Assembly (NCBI GenBank): GCA_023055505.1
Contig: JALIRH010000002.1
Location: forward strand, 4,830,001-4,894,000
Origin: Callipepla californica brunnescens
Lineage: Eukaryota; Chordata; Aves; Galliformes; Odontophoridae
Length of the DNA: 64,000 nucleotides
Reading direction: 5' to 3'
Under the pieces are notes generated by a model. The model ran no database searches. It saw only the letters and a program-made list of their open reading frames with translations, and was not told the origin of the DNA. Below, piece by piece: positions 50,490-61,850 of the stretch; the first letter of the stretch is position 1; each line of letters starts with the position of its first letter. The position numbers and the translations under genes are program-made.

Positions 50490-51250
50490 CATCCAGTCAT
50501 AACGCTGAGATTTCTCCGTCTTCAAGAGATCCACATATTCCTTAAATTGTGATGACCAAATCTAAACATAACATTCAATTTGAGATTTTCTTTACTCTGG
50601 AAAAAGAACACTATCTTGTGAGTGAGATTTAGTTTCAGACTTGACAGCACGTTTCTTTTAGCTCATAGCTCATGTGAAATCATTCATATTGGCAGTACCA
50701 GCTAAGTATTTGTTCTTAATGGGAGTATAAAAATCCAATCAATGTGAAGACAGAGCTAGGCAACTAAATTAGATGGTTTAATCCTTAATCATATAGACTC
50801 AAGGCATTTTAAGCTTTCTGCCTTCAGCAAGTTGTGCAGAGTGTGCTCGTATTTAAATGCAGCTCCACAGCATTTATCTTTATTTTTTATTTTTTTGCAA
50901 GAGAATGACATTGTTCCTTGTCTTCAACTTTGATTCACTGCAAACCCTAGACTGTTTCCTATGGAGCTGCTGCATGTTCCACGACTATTTATTTTCTATG
51001 TTAGAGCTGTGCAGCTAGCGATATGTGCGTAAGTCTGGTATGCTACATTTACTCCTATAAATAACATTCTTTTTTTCAAGTTACTGCTCTAGGTTATCAA
51101 GAATCTTTTGAGTTATATCCCATCATCCAAAGCACTCACAGTACCTTTCAGCTTTGTGTCAGCTGCAAATTTAACATTCATACCCTGTGTTTTTTTAATC
51201 AAGTTAATAATGAAATAATCCAATACTAGCAGATCCAGGAGAAAAAAAAC
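50490..51250 (-). mobile_element. Ancient CR1-like relic, fragmented
   Basis: Two blocks resemble old CR1 on the minus strand. At 50515-50600, TTAAATTGTGATGACCAAAT corresponds to the 3' UTR side. At 51090-51240, CAGCTTTGTGTCAGCTGCAA followed by ATTTAACATTCATACC corresponds to the FADDTK coding region, with an FIND-like region after it. The DNA between is not clearly assignable. Boundaries are approximate. Confidence 0.45.
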
Positions 51251-51663
51251 AAACACAAAAAAACTTAATGGAACATCAAACAGTATATTCTCACAATTAA
51301 TCGTTAATGATAAATCTTTGAATATAGATACCCAAATTCTACCTTTGTACCAAAGACCATCATATTCAGACAACACGTAACTCTAAAGGAACATCCTTCA
51401 CTAGTCTGAGTGCTCTGTATTAACCTACGTAGAAGTACTTGAGTTGGAAAGAAACAATCTCCAGTTAAAAACCTCTGATCATGATGGGGTGACAGACTCA
51501 TCTCTCCTATACAACATTTCACATAATCTTGGTTTTCTGACTGCAAACTAAGCTGGCATCTCAGTGTGAGAACGAGTAATGCTCATCATTGCCTTATCAT
51601 GAGGAGAGGTCTCTGGGATCCTTCAACACAGTGAGTGTTGGGAATTCTGAATCACCCTCTGAG
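51251..51663. other. Unannotated DNA
   Basis: No gene or clear repeat. Minus-strand frames here have no recognisable domain. Confidence 0.4.
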
Positions 51664-51664
51664 T

Positions 51665-51696
51665 TATCTATCTATCTGTCTATCTGTCTGTCCATT

Positions 51697-51730
<34 letters not shown>

Positions 51731-51740
51731 TCTATCTATG
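51665..51740. repeat. (TCTA)n/(TCTG)n compound microsatellite
   Basis: A 76-base array of TCTA and TCTG units, with one interruption (CCAT) near 51692. The 3' part is eight uninterrupted TCTA-type units. Confidence 0.97.
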
Positions 51741-54700
51741 ATAAATACTCACCGTACTGCTTTAAGACCCAGCTTACTAGGCAGGAGGGGTGATGTTACT
51801 GCCAATGTTACCTGTTTTCTTCAAAAGCGAGTGATAGATACCTCATTATGACTATCCCAAGAGAAAACTGCTGAGCCAATTACTTACTAGAATTACTTTA
51901 TGTTTCTAATATGACAGGTTTAAGTGGCTCCTGGAGCAATAAATGAGACATAATGGAGAAATAAGTGACAAGTCTAGCTGGTCTGCTTAGCCATCTTTAT
52001 GTTCAATCACTGACTCTATTGAGTGAACAGTGGATATAGATCTGGCTGTCACCACATAAACACACACAAAAAAATAATGAAATAACACTAATAAGAAGCT
52101 ATCCTTTTTGAGTTACTCTCAGAGTTCTGCTATCTAGGAAGATGAGGTTTTCTTTTATCTCTGGAGGTAACAGTGATAAATATACAAAATCCTTTGGAAA
52201 ATACTTTTCTAAGTTGGATATCTGTACACATGGGTTAGATGCAATCCTTGCTGACATACCAGGCTCTGAACTAAGAATCTGAAGAACTGAATGCTTTCTT
52301 AGTGATAGTGTCAGTTGCAGAATCAGCCTTTATGATAATAAATGGTAAATTCTGAAGAGAAAAAATAATGGTGAGTTCTTGATGTAATTAACATGAAATG
52401 GCACTGTCAATATTCACAGCCTTTCTAGGTTATGTAGATGACAGTAGAGAAAGTTAAAAAATATGAAGTCTGAAGTTAAGCAATTGAATGATCTGAATAT
52501 TCACTGAATATTCATGGATGATTCAACATGGGATAACGAAGGCATTTTTCTATTCCTCTAACTATTCTGCTCTCAGTGCTCTTTCAGAGAGGCATCCTAA
52601 GTGCTTGTGAAGAAGCTGTTGAATGATTTTACTACAGCTTCTCACAATAAAATAAACTGGTCCTAAGTGGCTCTGCAGTTAGTCATGTCTCCAGTCCTGT
52701 GTACATGAACTTCTGCAACTGTCAGTGTTTGATCTGACCCTAGTCATGGAGCCTAAGGGCTTGAATGGTTCATGTCTGGAGTGGTTTGATTAGAAAGATC
52801 AGTAGGTTTTAGCAAATACTTATACATAAACTCATCATCGTTAATACACATTTCAGTACGGTCTTCTGGTCCTGGTTATCTCATAGCTACATACATGAGA
52901 TTGGACAAGTTTTACTCTTGAACCAAAAAAAAAAAGGGTGAAGTTAATCTATTTAATCATGAAAATTGCAGCCTCAAAAGTAACTGCAGATTCACTATGT
53001 GCATTGATATATATACATATCTTCACTATGTAATGCATACGCAACTATTCTGAACACATTTCAGAATCCATTCCTAATAGTAGAGTGTTTGATTCAGAGC
53101 AACAGTTGCCAACAGAATTGAAGAAATCTTAATTACCTTGTTGCCAAGCTCATGCCCCAGTCAAATTTAAACAGAAGATTTTAGCTTATTATTACCTGCG
53201 TACAGGCACACTGCTCCTTTGTCTAGCTATCTGCATTACTATTTTTATACTTATATTTAGGGAATGCTATTATGGCAGATATAAGAATCTGCTGAACATT
53301 TGTGGTAGAAAATTTTCTTATACAGAGAACATAGTCTTCAAAGGAGTTCTTTAAGTTTTCTGTACCCTGTGTGTTTTTTTCCCCAGGCATGACATTCATG
53401 CTTGAGTGAAGAATTCCATTCAACCTGCAGTCACCCACCTGACTGATCATCTTGCTCAAAGAAAAATCAAGGACTGATACAGATCTAGTAAAGGAATTAA
53501 ATTACAGAAAAATCAAAGTCATAGCAACTCCCTTGGCTAAATAATTTGAGAGGTCAAAACCCCTTGGCTCTGTTTGCTAATAATTAATTTTATATTATTT
53601 CTAAACATTGTATGACTTTGTGCTGTAAAAGATCTGCTTTCAGGGCCAATAGGTGCAAAATAAACCTTTGACAACAGTTGAGAAAAAAACAAGGAGAAAA
53701 AAGCAACGTTGACATTTTTATACCTCTTCTTGCCAAAATTATTTTAAGCACAGTAGCAACACTGCTTTTGAAATATTGTATTACAACCAATTATTTTCTG
53801 TGGGAGAATAATATCTTTATAATACAGATCTGAGATGTTGTTCTCTAAGCTCACACTAAAAAAGGAAAGTTCTTCCCAACAATGCAACTTCTAGTGTTCC
53901 TTCCAAACTAATATTGGGAGTTTTGAGTGGTTGAGTTTCCAAGATCCCCTTCAAGATTTCTTTCTCAAACTGAGGGATTATAAATGTCAGAATATTAATA
54001 TTTGAACTAATTTTCTCTTTTCTGATTCATTGCACTGCTGCATATTACCCCTTCTTATTCAAAGGTACGGACTCGAATGCCAGACAGATTCAGATTATGA
54101 AAAATTCTTGAAATTACATAAATTGAAGGAATGAACTCAATATCCAGATATGATGGAAAGTGATTTCTGTAAAATAGTTACTTAACCAGATCAAAATTAG
54201 TAGACTGAAAACCAGGACAGACTTTTATCTCCCCCTCCTGGAGGGCCGGGAACTCTTTGGGAACATGTCAGCTAGTACAATTCTAGTTTAACAAACTGAT
54301 AGTTAAGATCCATTTCCTGGGAACATTCCCAGGAACTCTTTTAATTTATCATGATGAATGTTATCACTACATTCACTTTGGTGCTCTGTGCTGCAGACGT
54401 CAGATTAGATTAGAATGTTCTCTTTTCTGCAACTCAAATCTGCGGAACTCAATTCCTAATGGAGATCTCTGTGGAGCTGTCTTTGAAAGTCTGATTTATC
54501 AAATTGAGTTGTGAAGAGTTTTACTCTTTTACTGAGTCTTACTCAGAAGTAAAGTACTGAACATAATCTGAAAAAAGGGACTTGGGGGAAAGGCAGTAAG
54601 ATGGTCTATGCAATTGATACATCTCAAAATGCAACTAATGCTGATTAATCTGAGTTTTATTCCATTCCAGTCTTCTTTATCAGGGCTTCCTTTGCTTCAT

Positions 54701-55210
54701 GAACCACATAATGTACAAGGTTTTTGGTTTTTTTTGTTTTTTTTTTAAGTCAAAGGTTTTCCTCTAAAGGAGTGCCATTTTTTATGACACATCCTAAGCC
54801 AGGTAGACACTGGATATCTGAAATATCAGATTACATAACATTGTGAATGGTGATTGAAGAATCAGTGCAAAAGAAAACTAGTTCCTGTTGCTAAGAAGCA
54901 GAGTTAGACATCATGCATGCAGGTTTTGAAAATACTGTCAGGTGTATAGCCCTGTTGATAACACCAGGCTCACAGCACACCATTGACTAACAAGTTTCAA
55001 AATCTCAAAATTAATAAAATTTAGTTCACTATGTTGCAGATCAAATCTTGCTACCTGTTAGATTTTAAGGTTTTCTGTCAGGTGTTCGGAGTTAATACTA
55101 ATAAGTTTTTTAAATAAGATCTTTCTTGACCTGCTCCAGAGAAGCTCTTATATTAAGGCTCCGATGAACAATTTTAGATACAAAATCTGAAGTAAAAACA
55201 AAACAGAACC
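51741..55210. other. Unannotated AT-rich DNA
   Basis: No gene or clear interspersed repeat. There are short poly(T) runs near 54722-54747. Confidence 0.45.
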
Positions 55211-55240
55211 AAAACAAACAGACAAACAAACAAACAAAAA
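55211..55240. repeat. (CAAA)n-like microsatellite
   Basis: About seven units of CAAA/CAGA. Confidence 0.85.
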
Positions 55241-56540
55241 ACTCCCATCAAATATAGAATTAATTAACTTTTACGTAAACTTTAATTGAGGACAGAAAAA
55301 GACAGAGAGAAGTTTGCAGAACCAGTTCTTGTTCCTGCAATCACTTACTCTTTTACTAAACTTTAAGAGTGATAGTAATCTCACTGGCTCACGGTATGCA
55401 CAATGTGTATATCAGAAATAAGAGAGAAATACATTATAATGTGAAGGCTGTTAATAAAGAAACAAAGAAAAACAGAAATTAAGAATGGCTCCTTGTTTCT
55501 CAACATCCTCTCGGGGCAAGAGTTTATCCAACAGGGACACAGCACCTGCTAAACCTACTGCAATCACAGAAAATGAAAGAAAGAAAACCTTCATTCAGAA
55601 AATTCAATAAGCTTGGCTAAACTGAAAAGAAGCTTTCATTGCTTGCTCTATTCATTTCCTGGCTTTTTTTTTTTTTTTTCTTTTTTCTCCTTTTGTCATT
55701 ATCTTTTTCCATACACACCAGAAAATAGACTTTCAACAAGAAGTTATTTTATCAAATAGTAAATAACTCTGGGTCTGCCACTGTTACAGCTCTGTACCAT
55801 CCCATCTTACCTGACAAAAAGAACATATAGTACCAGGTCTGAGCACAGTGGTAGTTGCAATCATCTATTCACAGTTTTCACCAATCTGCTCTGAAAGGAT
55901 TATAACAGCTCCTCAGTGATATACAAACTCATCCTTAAATGGCAGTTGAAATATACAATTCTTTTTTATTATATTTTGTCCAGCCAAAAGAAATAATATG
56001 CCACTTCATAAGACAATCTGGTATATTTATATATCTATTTCATTATAATAGTATAGCTACTTTTCAATATATTAAGTATTTATTATTTTTATCATCTATT
56101 TTTTGAGATTGTTTCAAGAAGTCTTAAACTAACCCCTTGTTGTACAAGGAACTATTTTCAGTGTTAAGGCCTTTTCCATCTGAATTTCAAATACCTTCCT
56201 CTATGAATATAGAATAAAAGAAAGAAAATAAATGAATACATTGTTTAACAAAATGGGCAATAATTAGAAGTAATAGTACTGTAGCTACTCCAGTTGTGTA
56301 TCTTAATCTTTTGTAGATACCAAAAAATTGTGGTGTTTTTGAAGACAAAAATATCCATAAATCTCTGGCTTTGTGGATGATTCTGTTATTCAAGGGAAAA
56401 AAAAATGACAATCCTAGTCGGTAGGTGCATTCTGGGTTGGGAAGCTGGTCTCCGCATTCTGAGCAGATGATGGATGGATATGAATAGCTTAGAAAACTGA
56501 AATATTATTGTCTGCTTTATGCAAAAGATCCTTACAGCAC
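55241..56540. other. Unannotated AT-rich DNA
   Basis: No gene. T16 lies at 55664-55679. Confidence 0.45.
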
Positions 56541-56541
56541 A

Positions 56542-56568
<27 letters not shown>
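56541..56568 (+). repeat. Poly(A) tract, 28 bases
   Basis: Uninterrupted run of 28 A. No AATAAA signal lies just upstream and no recognisable body precedes it. Confidence 0.95.
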
Positions 56569-56572
<4 letters not shown>

Positions 56573-57540
56573 GAATGACACAAAAAATAATGATATTTGA
56601 AAAACATTTTTGCTTGAAAGTAATACCACAGCCTTCAAGTGCAAAGGTTGGATATTGTTACAGTGCCATGTAATGGCCAAAAGCAACAGAGGAGCATACT
56701 TCCAATAAGTATGTGAGCAAATAAGGAGACTGCAAAATTAGTGTAGTTGCAGTTCAATAAGAGGTATGAGAAAATACGTAATCAGCTGCCAACCAAGTAA
56801 CAGAAATTTTTAGAGGAAAGAGGAAATCAAACAAAAAGGAAAGCAAATAGATGGGAAAACCTGCACAGTGTACAGAATGTGTGACTAGAAAACCCCATAT
56901 AACAAATGAAATCCTAGCAGTAGATAAGATGTCCTTTTTGGTGTGTTGATGATTAATACAAAAACATCAGGAACGAGCAAAGAGATTCTGTAAAGAAGAC
57001 ATTTGTCTTTGTTCTGACTTAATTCATGAAAGAGCTCTCAAGCCTGCTCACCTTGACCTAGGAGACAGAGAAACATCAAAGACTGTGGCCAGCAGTGGTA
57101 CATAATGAGCATCACTTTCATGTTAATGCATGGTCACAACAAATTAACAGAAAAAAAATGTTAAATACTAACAGCTTTAGAGGTAAGTACAGGTAGAAAT
57201 TAGTCATTAGCATCATTAGTGTGTTACTAACAAATCAATCTACTGAAATTTTAACTATAATTATATGTCTTCTTCTACACTATCCTATCCAAGTGATTTC
57301 TAGTTGACTAATTGATAAATATATACACATAAATATCTGTTCAGTTGCAACACAGCATTGCCTGGATGCATCTTTACAACATCCCTGTGAAGCATAGTGT
57401 ACTCACTAATATTGACTTTTCACAGAGGCTAACCACACGTTCTTGAAATACTATGCAGTTTGCTCATAAGACCATTTGGCTTTACTCTAATTCAACTACT
57501 TAAACACTCCACTTTTTTCAGTTCTCTAGTTAACCAGTCA
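56569..57540. other. Unannotated AT-rich DNA
   Basis: No gene or clear repeat. Confidence 0.45.
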
Positions 57541-57542
57541 CC

Positions 57543-57660
57543 TAATCATAGAAGGTGATGAAGTTGATCAGGCAGGACCTGCCTTTCAAGAACACATGCT
57601 GGCTGGGCCTGATCCTCAGATTGTCCTCCACATGCAATGTGATCCTCAGTAATTAATGGA
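57543..57660 (-). mobile_element. CR1 reverse transcriptase fragment
   Basis: CATAGAAGGTGATGAAGTTG, CAGGCAGGACCTGCCTTTCA, CATGCTGGCTGGGCCTGATC and GATTGTCCTCCACATGC are, on the minus strand, the CR1 RT region upstream of the DFSKAFD block. This is an internal piece with no 3' end, so it is an orphan fragment about 115 bases long. Confidence 0.9.
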
Positions 57661-59345
57661 CTATTCTGTGTTGCAAGACAAATGAAGGCTGCAGAATGGC
57701 AGGTAGAAGGTCCTTAGCACCACAATGATGAAGTTAGTTAGAGCACTTAGAACACTTTGAGCAACAAAAGAAGTACCAGAATTTCACCAGAAATAATTGG
57801 AGGACAGCAAGAACTAAAATTAGTATTTCTCCAGTAATTCAGTATGACAGAATATCAATAATATGCTTAGTAAAACCCGTGTTACCAGCTAGTCATCTTG
57901 ATTACATTTGTGCTGAAAGGAAAAAGAATGTGCATTTATATAATGCATTTGCTTCATTCTAAGGCAGACATTGAATGATCGTGTCCTGATTATATCTGTT
58001 TATTCCTAGTGAGTCTCAGGGAAGCCCAGTATGAATATTTCAGATGCAACCATCTCCACTAAGGTTCACAAGAAGATTCCCAGCTTTAGAAATGAATAAT
58101 TAAAACTTGCTCTAGGAGATAGAATCTCTTAATGTAGAAATGACCATCTCAAAGTATGTATTCCATGTCATCCAATGTTGTAACTTACCAATTAGTTTCA
58201 CAGATCCATCACATACAAAATCTTACTTTTGAACAATGGGAAGAATGAAGAATGTATTGGCTATATTTATTGTCTTATTGTTTGGATGAATCATTTGAAG
58301 AATGTATTGTTTGTCTACTCTGAAATCTGACAAATCTGATGTCTAGATGTAATTGTTTAGTAAAAATTATGATAATAGAACTAAAACTTATTTGTATTCA
58401 CTTTTTGTTTGCTACCTCATTTCCCTGTTGACATATTTGCCCTTTCACTACCCTTTGTTCTACAGTGGCTTTACTCTGATGTCGGTGATGGGAGTGTAAT
58501 GGAGAGTCATTATTACTCAAAGTCCTTCGGAGGGAAGAACCTGATGTTGATAGTAGTTTCTTTTTCCTTGAATTATGGACCCACTGGGGATCCTGTTTAT
58601 GTGTTTGCTAACATAAATTTACACTTGTGCTTTCTTCACTGATCTGCAGTTCCACAATATATCCAGATTTACAATATTTGGCTACTTTTATGAATGTTAA
58701 ATACTACTTCTGTGTTCTCATTGTTATCCCCAAACAATTTTTTCCAGGTCCATGTCTGCATTTCCTTAACTAGTCATAGGAGAGTTTCTTATAGCTGTGG
58801 GGTCTGCAGTGCCAAGCTTGCGTTCCATCTCTTATCTTCCCATGTAGATATCCTGTGTTTCCACCTTTTATGGACCATGCTATTGTACCAGGCTCACATT
58901 TCTCTACACTACATCACTGTTTTAGAACTCTGTAACTATGGTGGCAACATATGGCAGTAAGAAGAGTAAAACAAATCAGCCATAGCTGAAAAATGCTGTA
59001 ATAAATACTGTTATCAGCAAACCAAGTTAAAACAAAGCTACAGATAGGTCAAGAAAAGTTTACGTGGGACAAAGCTGACAAGCAAGCATCCCAAGGCCTT
59101 GCCAAATCAGTACAAAGCTGTGGGAATGCAGTATTATAGGGCTAAAGGGTAACAAATGTGAAAGAGGCAAGAGAAATGTAAAGGAGATGTATTAAAGTTA
59201 TTTGCAGGGAAAGCAACAGCCTATTAATATCAGGGTGAATTCTCAGATCAGATACATCCTGGAAAATGTGTGCAAATTCTTTTCAACATGTTTAATAAAT
59301 ACTAATTGGAATGCAGAAAAAACTTCCTTGGGTAATCAAGTGAAT
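57661..59345. other. Unannotated AT-rich DNA
   Basis: No gene or clear repeat. Plus-strand frames at 58409-58642 and 58694-58960 have no recognisable domain. Confidence 0.45.
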
Positions 59346-59349
59346 GAAG

Positions 59350-59675
59350 AGCTTATGTAGCGTAAGTAAATGTGAAGAGTTTGGCTTGATTACTCTAGTA
59401 AAACAAAGGCTGAGAAGGGATGTGATTGCTATTTATATATACAGATTAGAGAGAAGGATGTGTAGTACTGCATGTAAAGAAGGAAGTCATAGAAGAGAGA
59501 GTTACCTGACAGACAAAGCCTTGGCACAAGAGCAAATTAAAACAATGTATTTGGAAATCAGAACAAAGTACCTAAATTTTCAGGCTATGGCACTTGGGAA
59601 CAGCTTTTCAGAAGGGATTACAAAGACTAGAAATGGAATTTCTTCTGAAACACCATTATATGTTGGGACTTAATG
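59350..59675 (+). mobile_element. Ancient CR1-like (L3-type) relic
   Basis: An open frame of 109 codons (59344-59673) carries LVKQRLRRDVIAIYIY, the counterpart of the SLEKRRLRGDLI block of CR1. Later residues (LGNSFSEGI) correspond to the LWNxLPxEV-like region. It is the same old family as 25095-25430. An uninterrupted frame of this length in such an old relic is probably chance. Confidence 0.65.
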
Positions 59676-59894
59676 GGACAGAGCTGCACCAGATGCTGTG
59701 CTTCACAACTTCTTAGTTCCTATGATGGAGAAATGTTTTCAGTGCTGACAGCTAATGAGATTTCACAGAACTTAGAAATGAATGAAGGACTGAGGAATAG
59801 ATCTCCATAGTAACCAGAAATTCTTAGTCTAAGGGGTGTTTATGAACTTTGATGATGCCCTTGGAATTCCTTAGGGTCTTTATACTTTTAAAAT
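59676..59894. other. Unannotated spacer
   Basis: Short stretch between the old CR1 relic and the mariner. Nothing recognised. Confidence 0.4.
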
Positions 59895-60455
59895 GTGAGG
59901 GCTGCTCTGAAAGTAGTGCCTCCTACTTTATTATGCTGTTCTGCAACATCAGAAGCAGATGTTGGTGATATGGAGGTAGAAGTTGAACCTTCCTGACAAT
60001 ATTTAGTTACATTTTGTTGCTATGTGACAGATGGCAGCAGAGTAGCAGTCCAACAAGATGGCATCTGACGTAAAAGTGCCTATGAAGCAAAGGTGTGTCA
60101 TTGAATTCCTCCATGCAGAAAAAATGGTACCCATTGACATTCATTGACATTTGCTGAATGTTTCTGGAGACCAAACAGAGGATGTGAGTGCAATGAAGTG
60201 GTGAGTGGTGCATTTCAGCAGTGGCGAAAGTGACAGTGGGTCACCTCCGCTGGTGATGGCAGATTTTTACAAGCACAACATGCAGGCTCTTGTTCAGTGT
60301 TGTCAAAAATGTACAGCTAATGCTTGAATCTCTGTTGAAAATAATATCTTGTACTTGAAGCTTTCCTCTATCAAGTATTGTCACTGTTCTTTTTGTATCT
60401 GTTGTGGTTTCCATGCAAATAAATAGGAGGTATTATTTTCAGGGCTTCTTATGTA
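59895..60455 (+). mobile_element. Mariner, Galluhop / Mariner1_GG type, internally deleted and inactive
   Basis: Terminal inverted repeats are visible. The 5' end contains GCTGCTCTGAAAGTAGTGCC followed by TCCTA, and the 3' end, read in reverse complement, contains AGAAGCCCTGAAAATAATAC followed by CTCCTA. Between them a transposase frame starts at 60058: MASDVKVPMKQRCVIEFLHA. This is the N-terminal helix-turn-helix part of mariner proteins. It has in-frame stops at 60145-60147 and again after the MKW codons. The catalytic DDE/D core is missing. The frame passes from VVHFSSGES almost directly into the C-terminal DFYKHNMQALVQCCQKC block. Galluhop copies in chicken are typically about this short and deleted. 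The element cannot mobilise itself. No clean TA target duplication could be fixed at the ends. Confidence 0.82.
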
Positions 60456-60522
60456 TTTTAAGGGGAGTTTGATCTACTTTTGTTTTGATTGGTTATTCTT
60501 CTTCTTATTATGATTATTATAA

Positions 60523-60523
<1 letters not shown>

Positions 60524-60568
<45 letters not shown>
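60524..60568 (+). repeat. (GTT)n microsatellite
   Basis: About 15 perfect GTT units. It lies about 25 bases before a CR1 fragment. Confidence 0.97.
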
Positions 60569-60571
<3 letters not shown>

Positions 60572-60589
60572 ACCAAGATTTAAAATTGC

Positions 60590-60705
60590 TCATGCCCCAT
60601 TCCTGGAGATATTCAAGGCCAAGGTGGACAGGTCTCTTAGCAAACTGATCTAGCTGGAGGTGACCTTGTTCATTGCAGAGACAAGATAACCTTTATGTTT
60701 AGCAG
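60590..60705 (+). mobile_element. CR1 3' UTR fragment without tail
   Basis: CCTGGAGATATTCAAGGCCA, GGTGGACAGGTCTCTTAGC, ACTGATCTAGCTGGAGGTG and TTGTTCATTGCAGAGACAAG place it near the CR1 3' end. The terminal octamers are missing, so it is truncated at both ends. Confidence 0.88.
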
Positions 60706-61614
60706 AAGAATTTTCACAGCATTATAACAAGTTACAACTTGCTTATTTAGCAACAACAACAAAAAAGAATAAAATGCAATAAGTTCTATGGTCTCATCAT
60801 CATAGTTATGAGTTTCTTTTGAGATCCTGCATGACACATTGATGACACAGATGACTGCTTTTGCACTTCTCTTCCCTGCTAGATTTAGGTGATAGTTTAT
60901 GGCTATGCTGTTATCTCTCTACTGCCATAGCTACACTACTCCAAGTAAATAAAGCAGTTCCTTTAAAGCTATGTCTGAAATACACTCTAATCTTTCTGAC
61001 AATAGTAAAAACATAATTTTTGCTGCCTAGATGTTTGGAAGCCTGGAATAATGCTGCAGAAGAGAATGAACACCCAAAGAGGTGATATTTCTGTTGTGAT
61101 TCTAAGGGGTTTTAGTGACTTGGCCCTGATCAAAACAAAGAAGTGCCAGTAGTAAGAATGAAGTGTATAATGTAATGAAATCTGAGTTTATGTAGTTATG
61201 GAGAAGAGTCTTTCATGGTGGCAAAGATCTAATGGGAATGGTCAGAGAATGGCAAACACTAATCCTACTGCACCGTAGGATTAGAATTAGAAAACAGAAG
61301 TGGGAGCTGCACAGGTAAACCCCAGAGAGGAGCAGCAACTATTATTTGCCTTGTGAACTAGAGAAAGATCTGAGCTGAAATAAGTGACAGAACCAGGTGA
61401 GAGGTGAGGAAAAATTCTGCCTTAAAAATATCAGAATAAATGCAATTGCTGTGGTCAGCCACCACGTTTAGATGGACTTAAATAAGACCATAGTATGAAC
61501 TGACCTAAACTTAACAATAACACAACTTAAACTGGGAAGACTCTCTCAGCCTCAGCAAATGAAGAACTATTTTCACATTTGCAGTTATACAGTATGCTGC
61601 TGTTACCATAAATA
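60706..61614. other. Unannotated AT-rich DNA
   Basis: No gene or clear repeat. Confidence 0.45.
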
Positions 61615-61619
61615 GCTGA

Positions 61620-61850
61620 GGTCACCAAGACTCTATATCCTCACGTGCAGGCAGTGGCAACTCTGAGCACATCCCCGTGGTTATGACAGGAGGAAGGAGG
61701 CTGAAGGGGCTCCAGGCTCCAGGCCAGCAGCAGTCATCCTTCTGCAGCCCCACAGAGTCCCCCTGGAGCAAGTTTTCCCCTGCAGCCCATGGAAAGCCCA
61801 AGCCACAGCAGGGAGGACATTTCATGAGGGAGCTGAAGGAAGGGAGTTGC
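61620..61850 (-). mobile_element. GC-rich island, possible LTR-derived fragment
   Basis: About 230 bases are distinctly GC-richer than their surroundings. On the minus strand they contain CCATGGGCTGCAGGGGAAAA, CTGCTGCTGGCCTGGAGCC and CCTTCAGCCTCCTTCCTCC. These phrases resemble an avian interspersed repeat I associate with endogenous retroviral LTRs, but I cannot name the family. Minus and plus frames of about 65 codons here are therefore unlikely to be genes. Confidence 0.35.

Noticed and set aside
51665..51740. Regular short repeats considered as a CRISPR-like array
   Set aside because: Units are four bases with no spacers. This is a microsatellite in a vertebrate genome.
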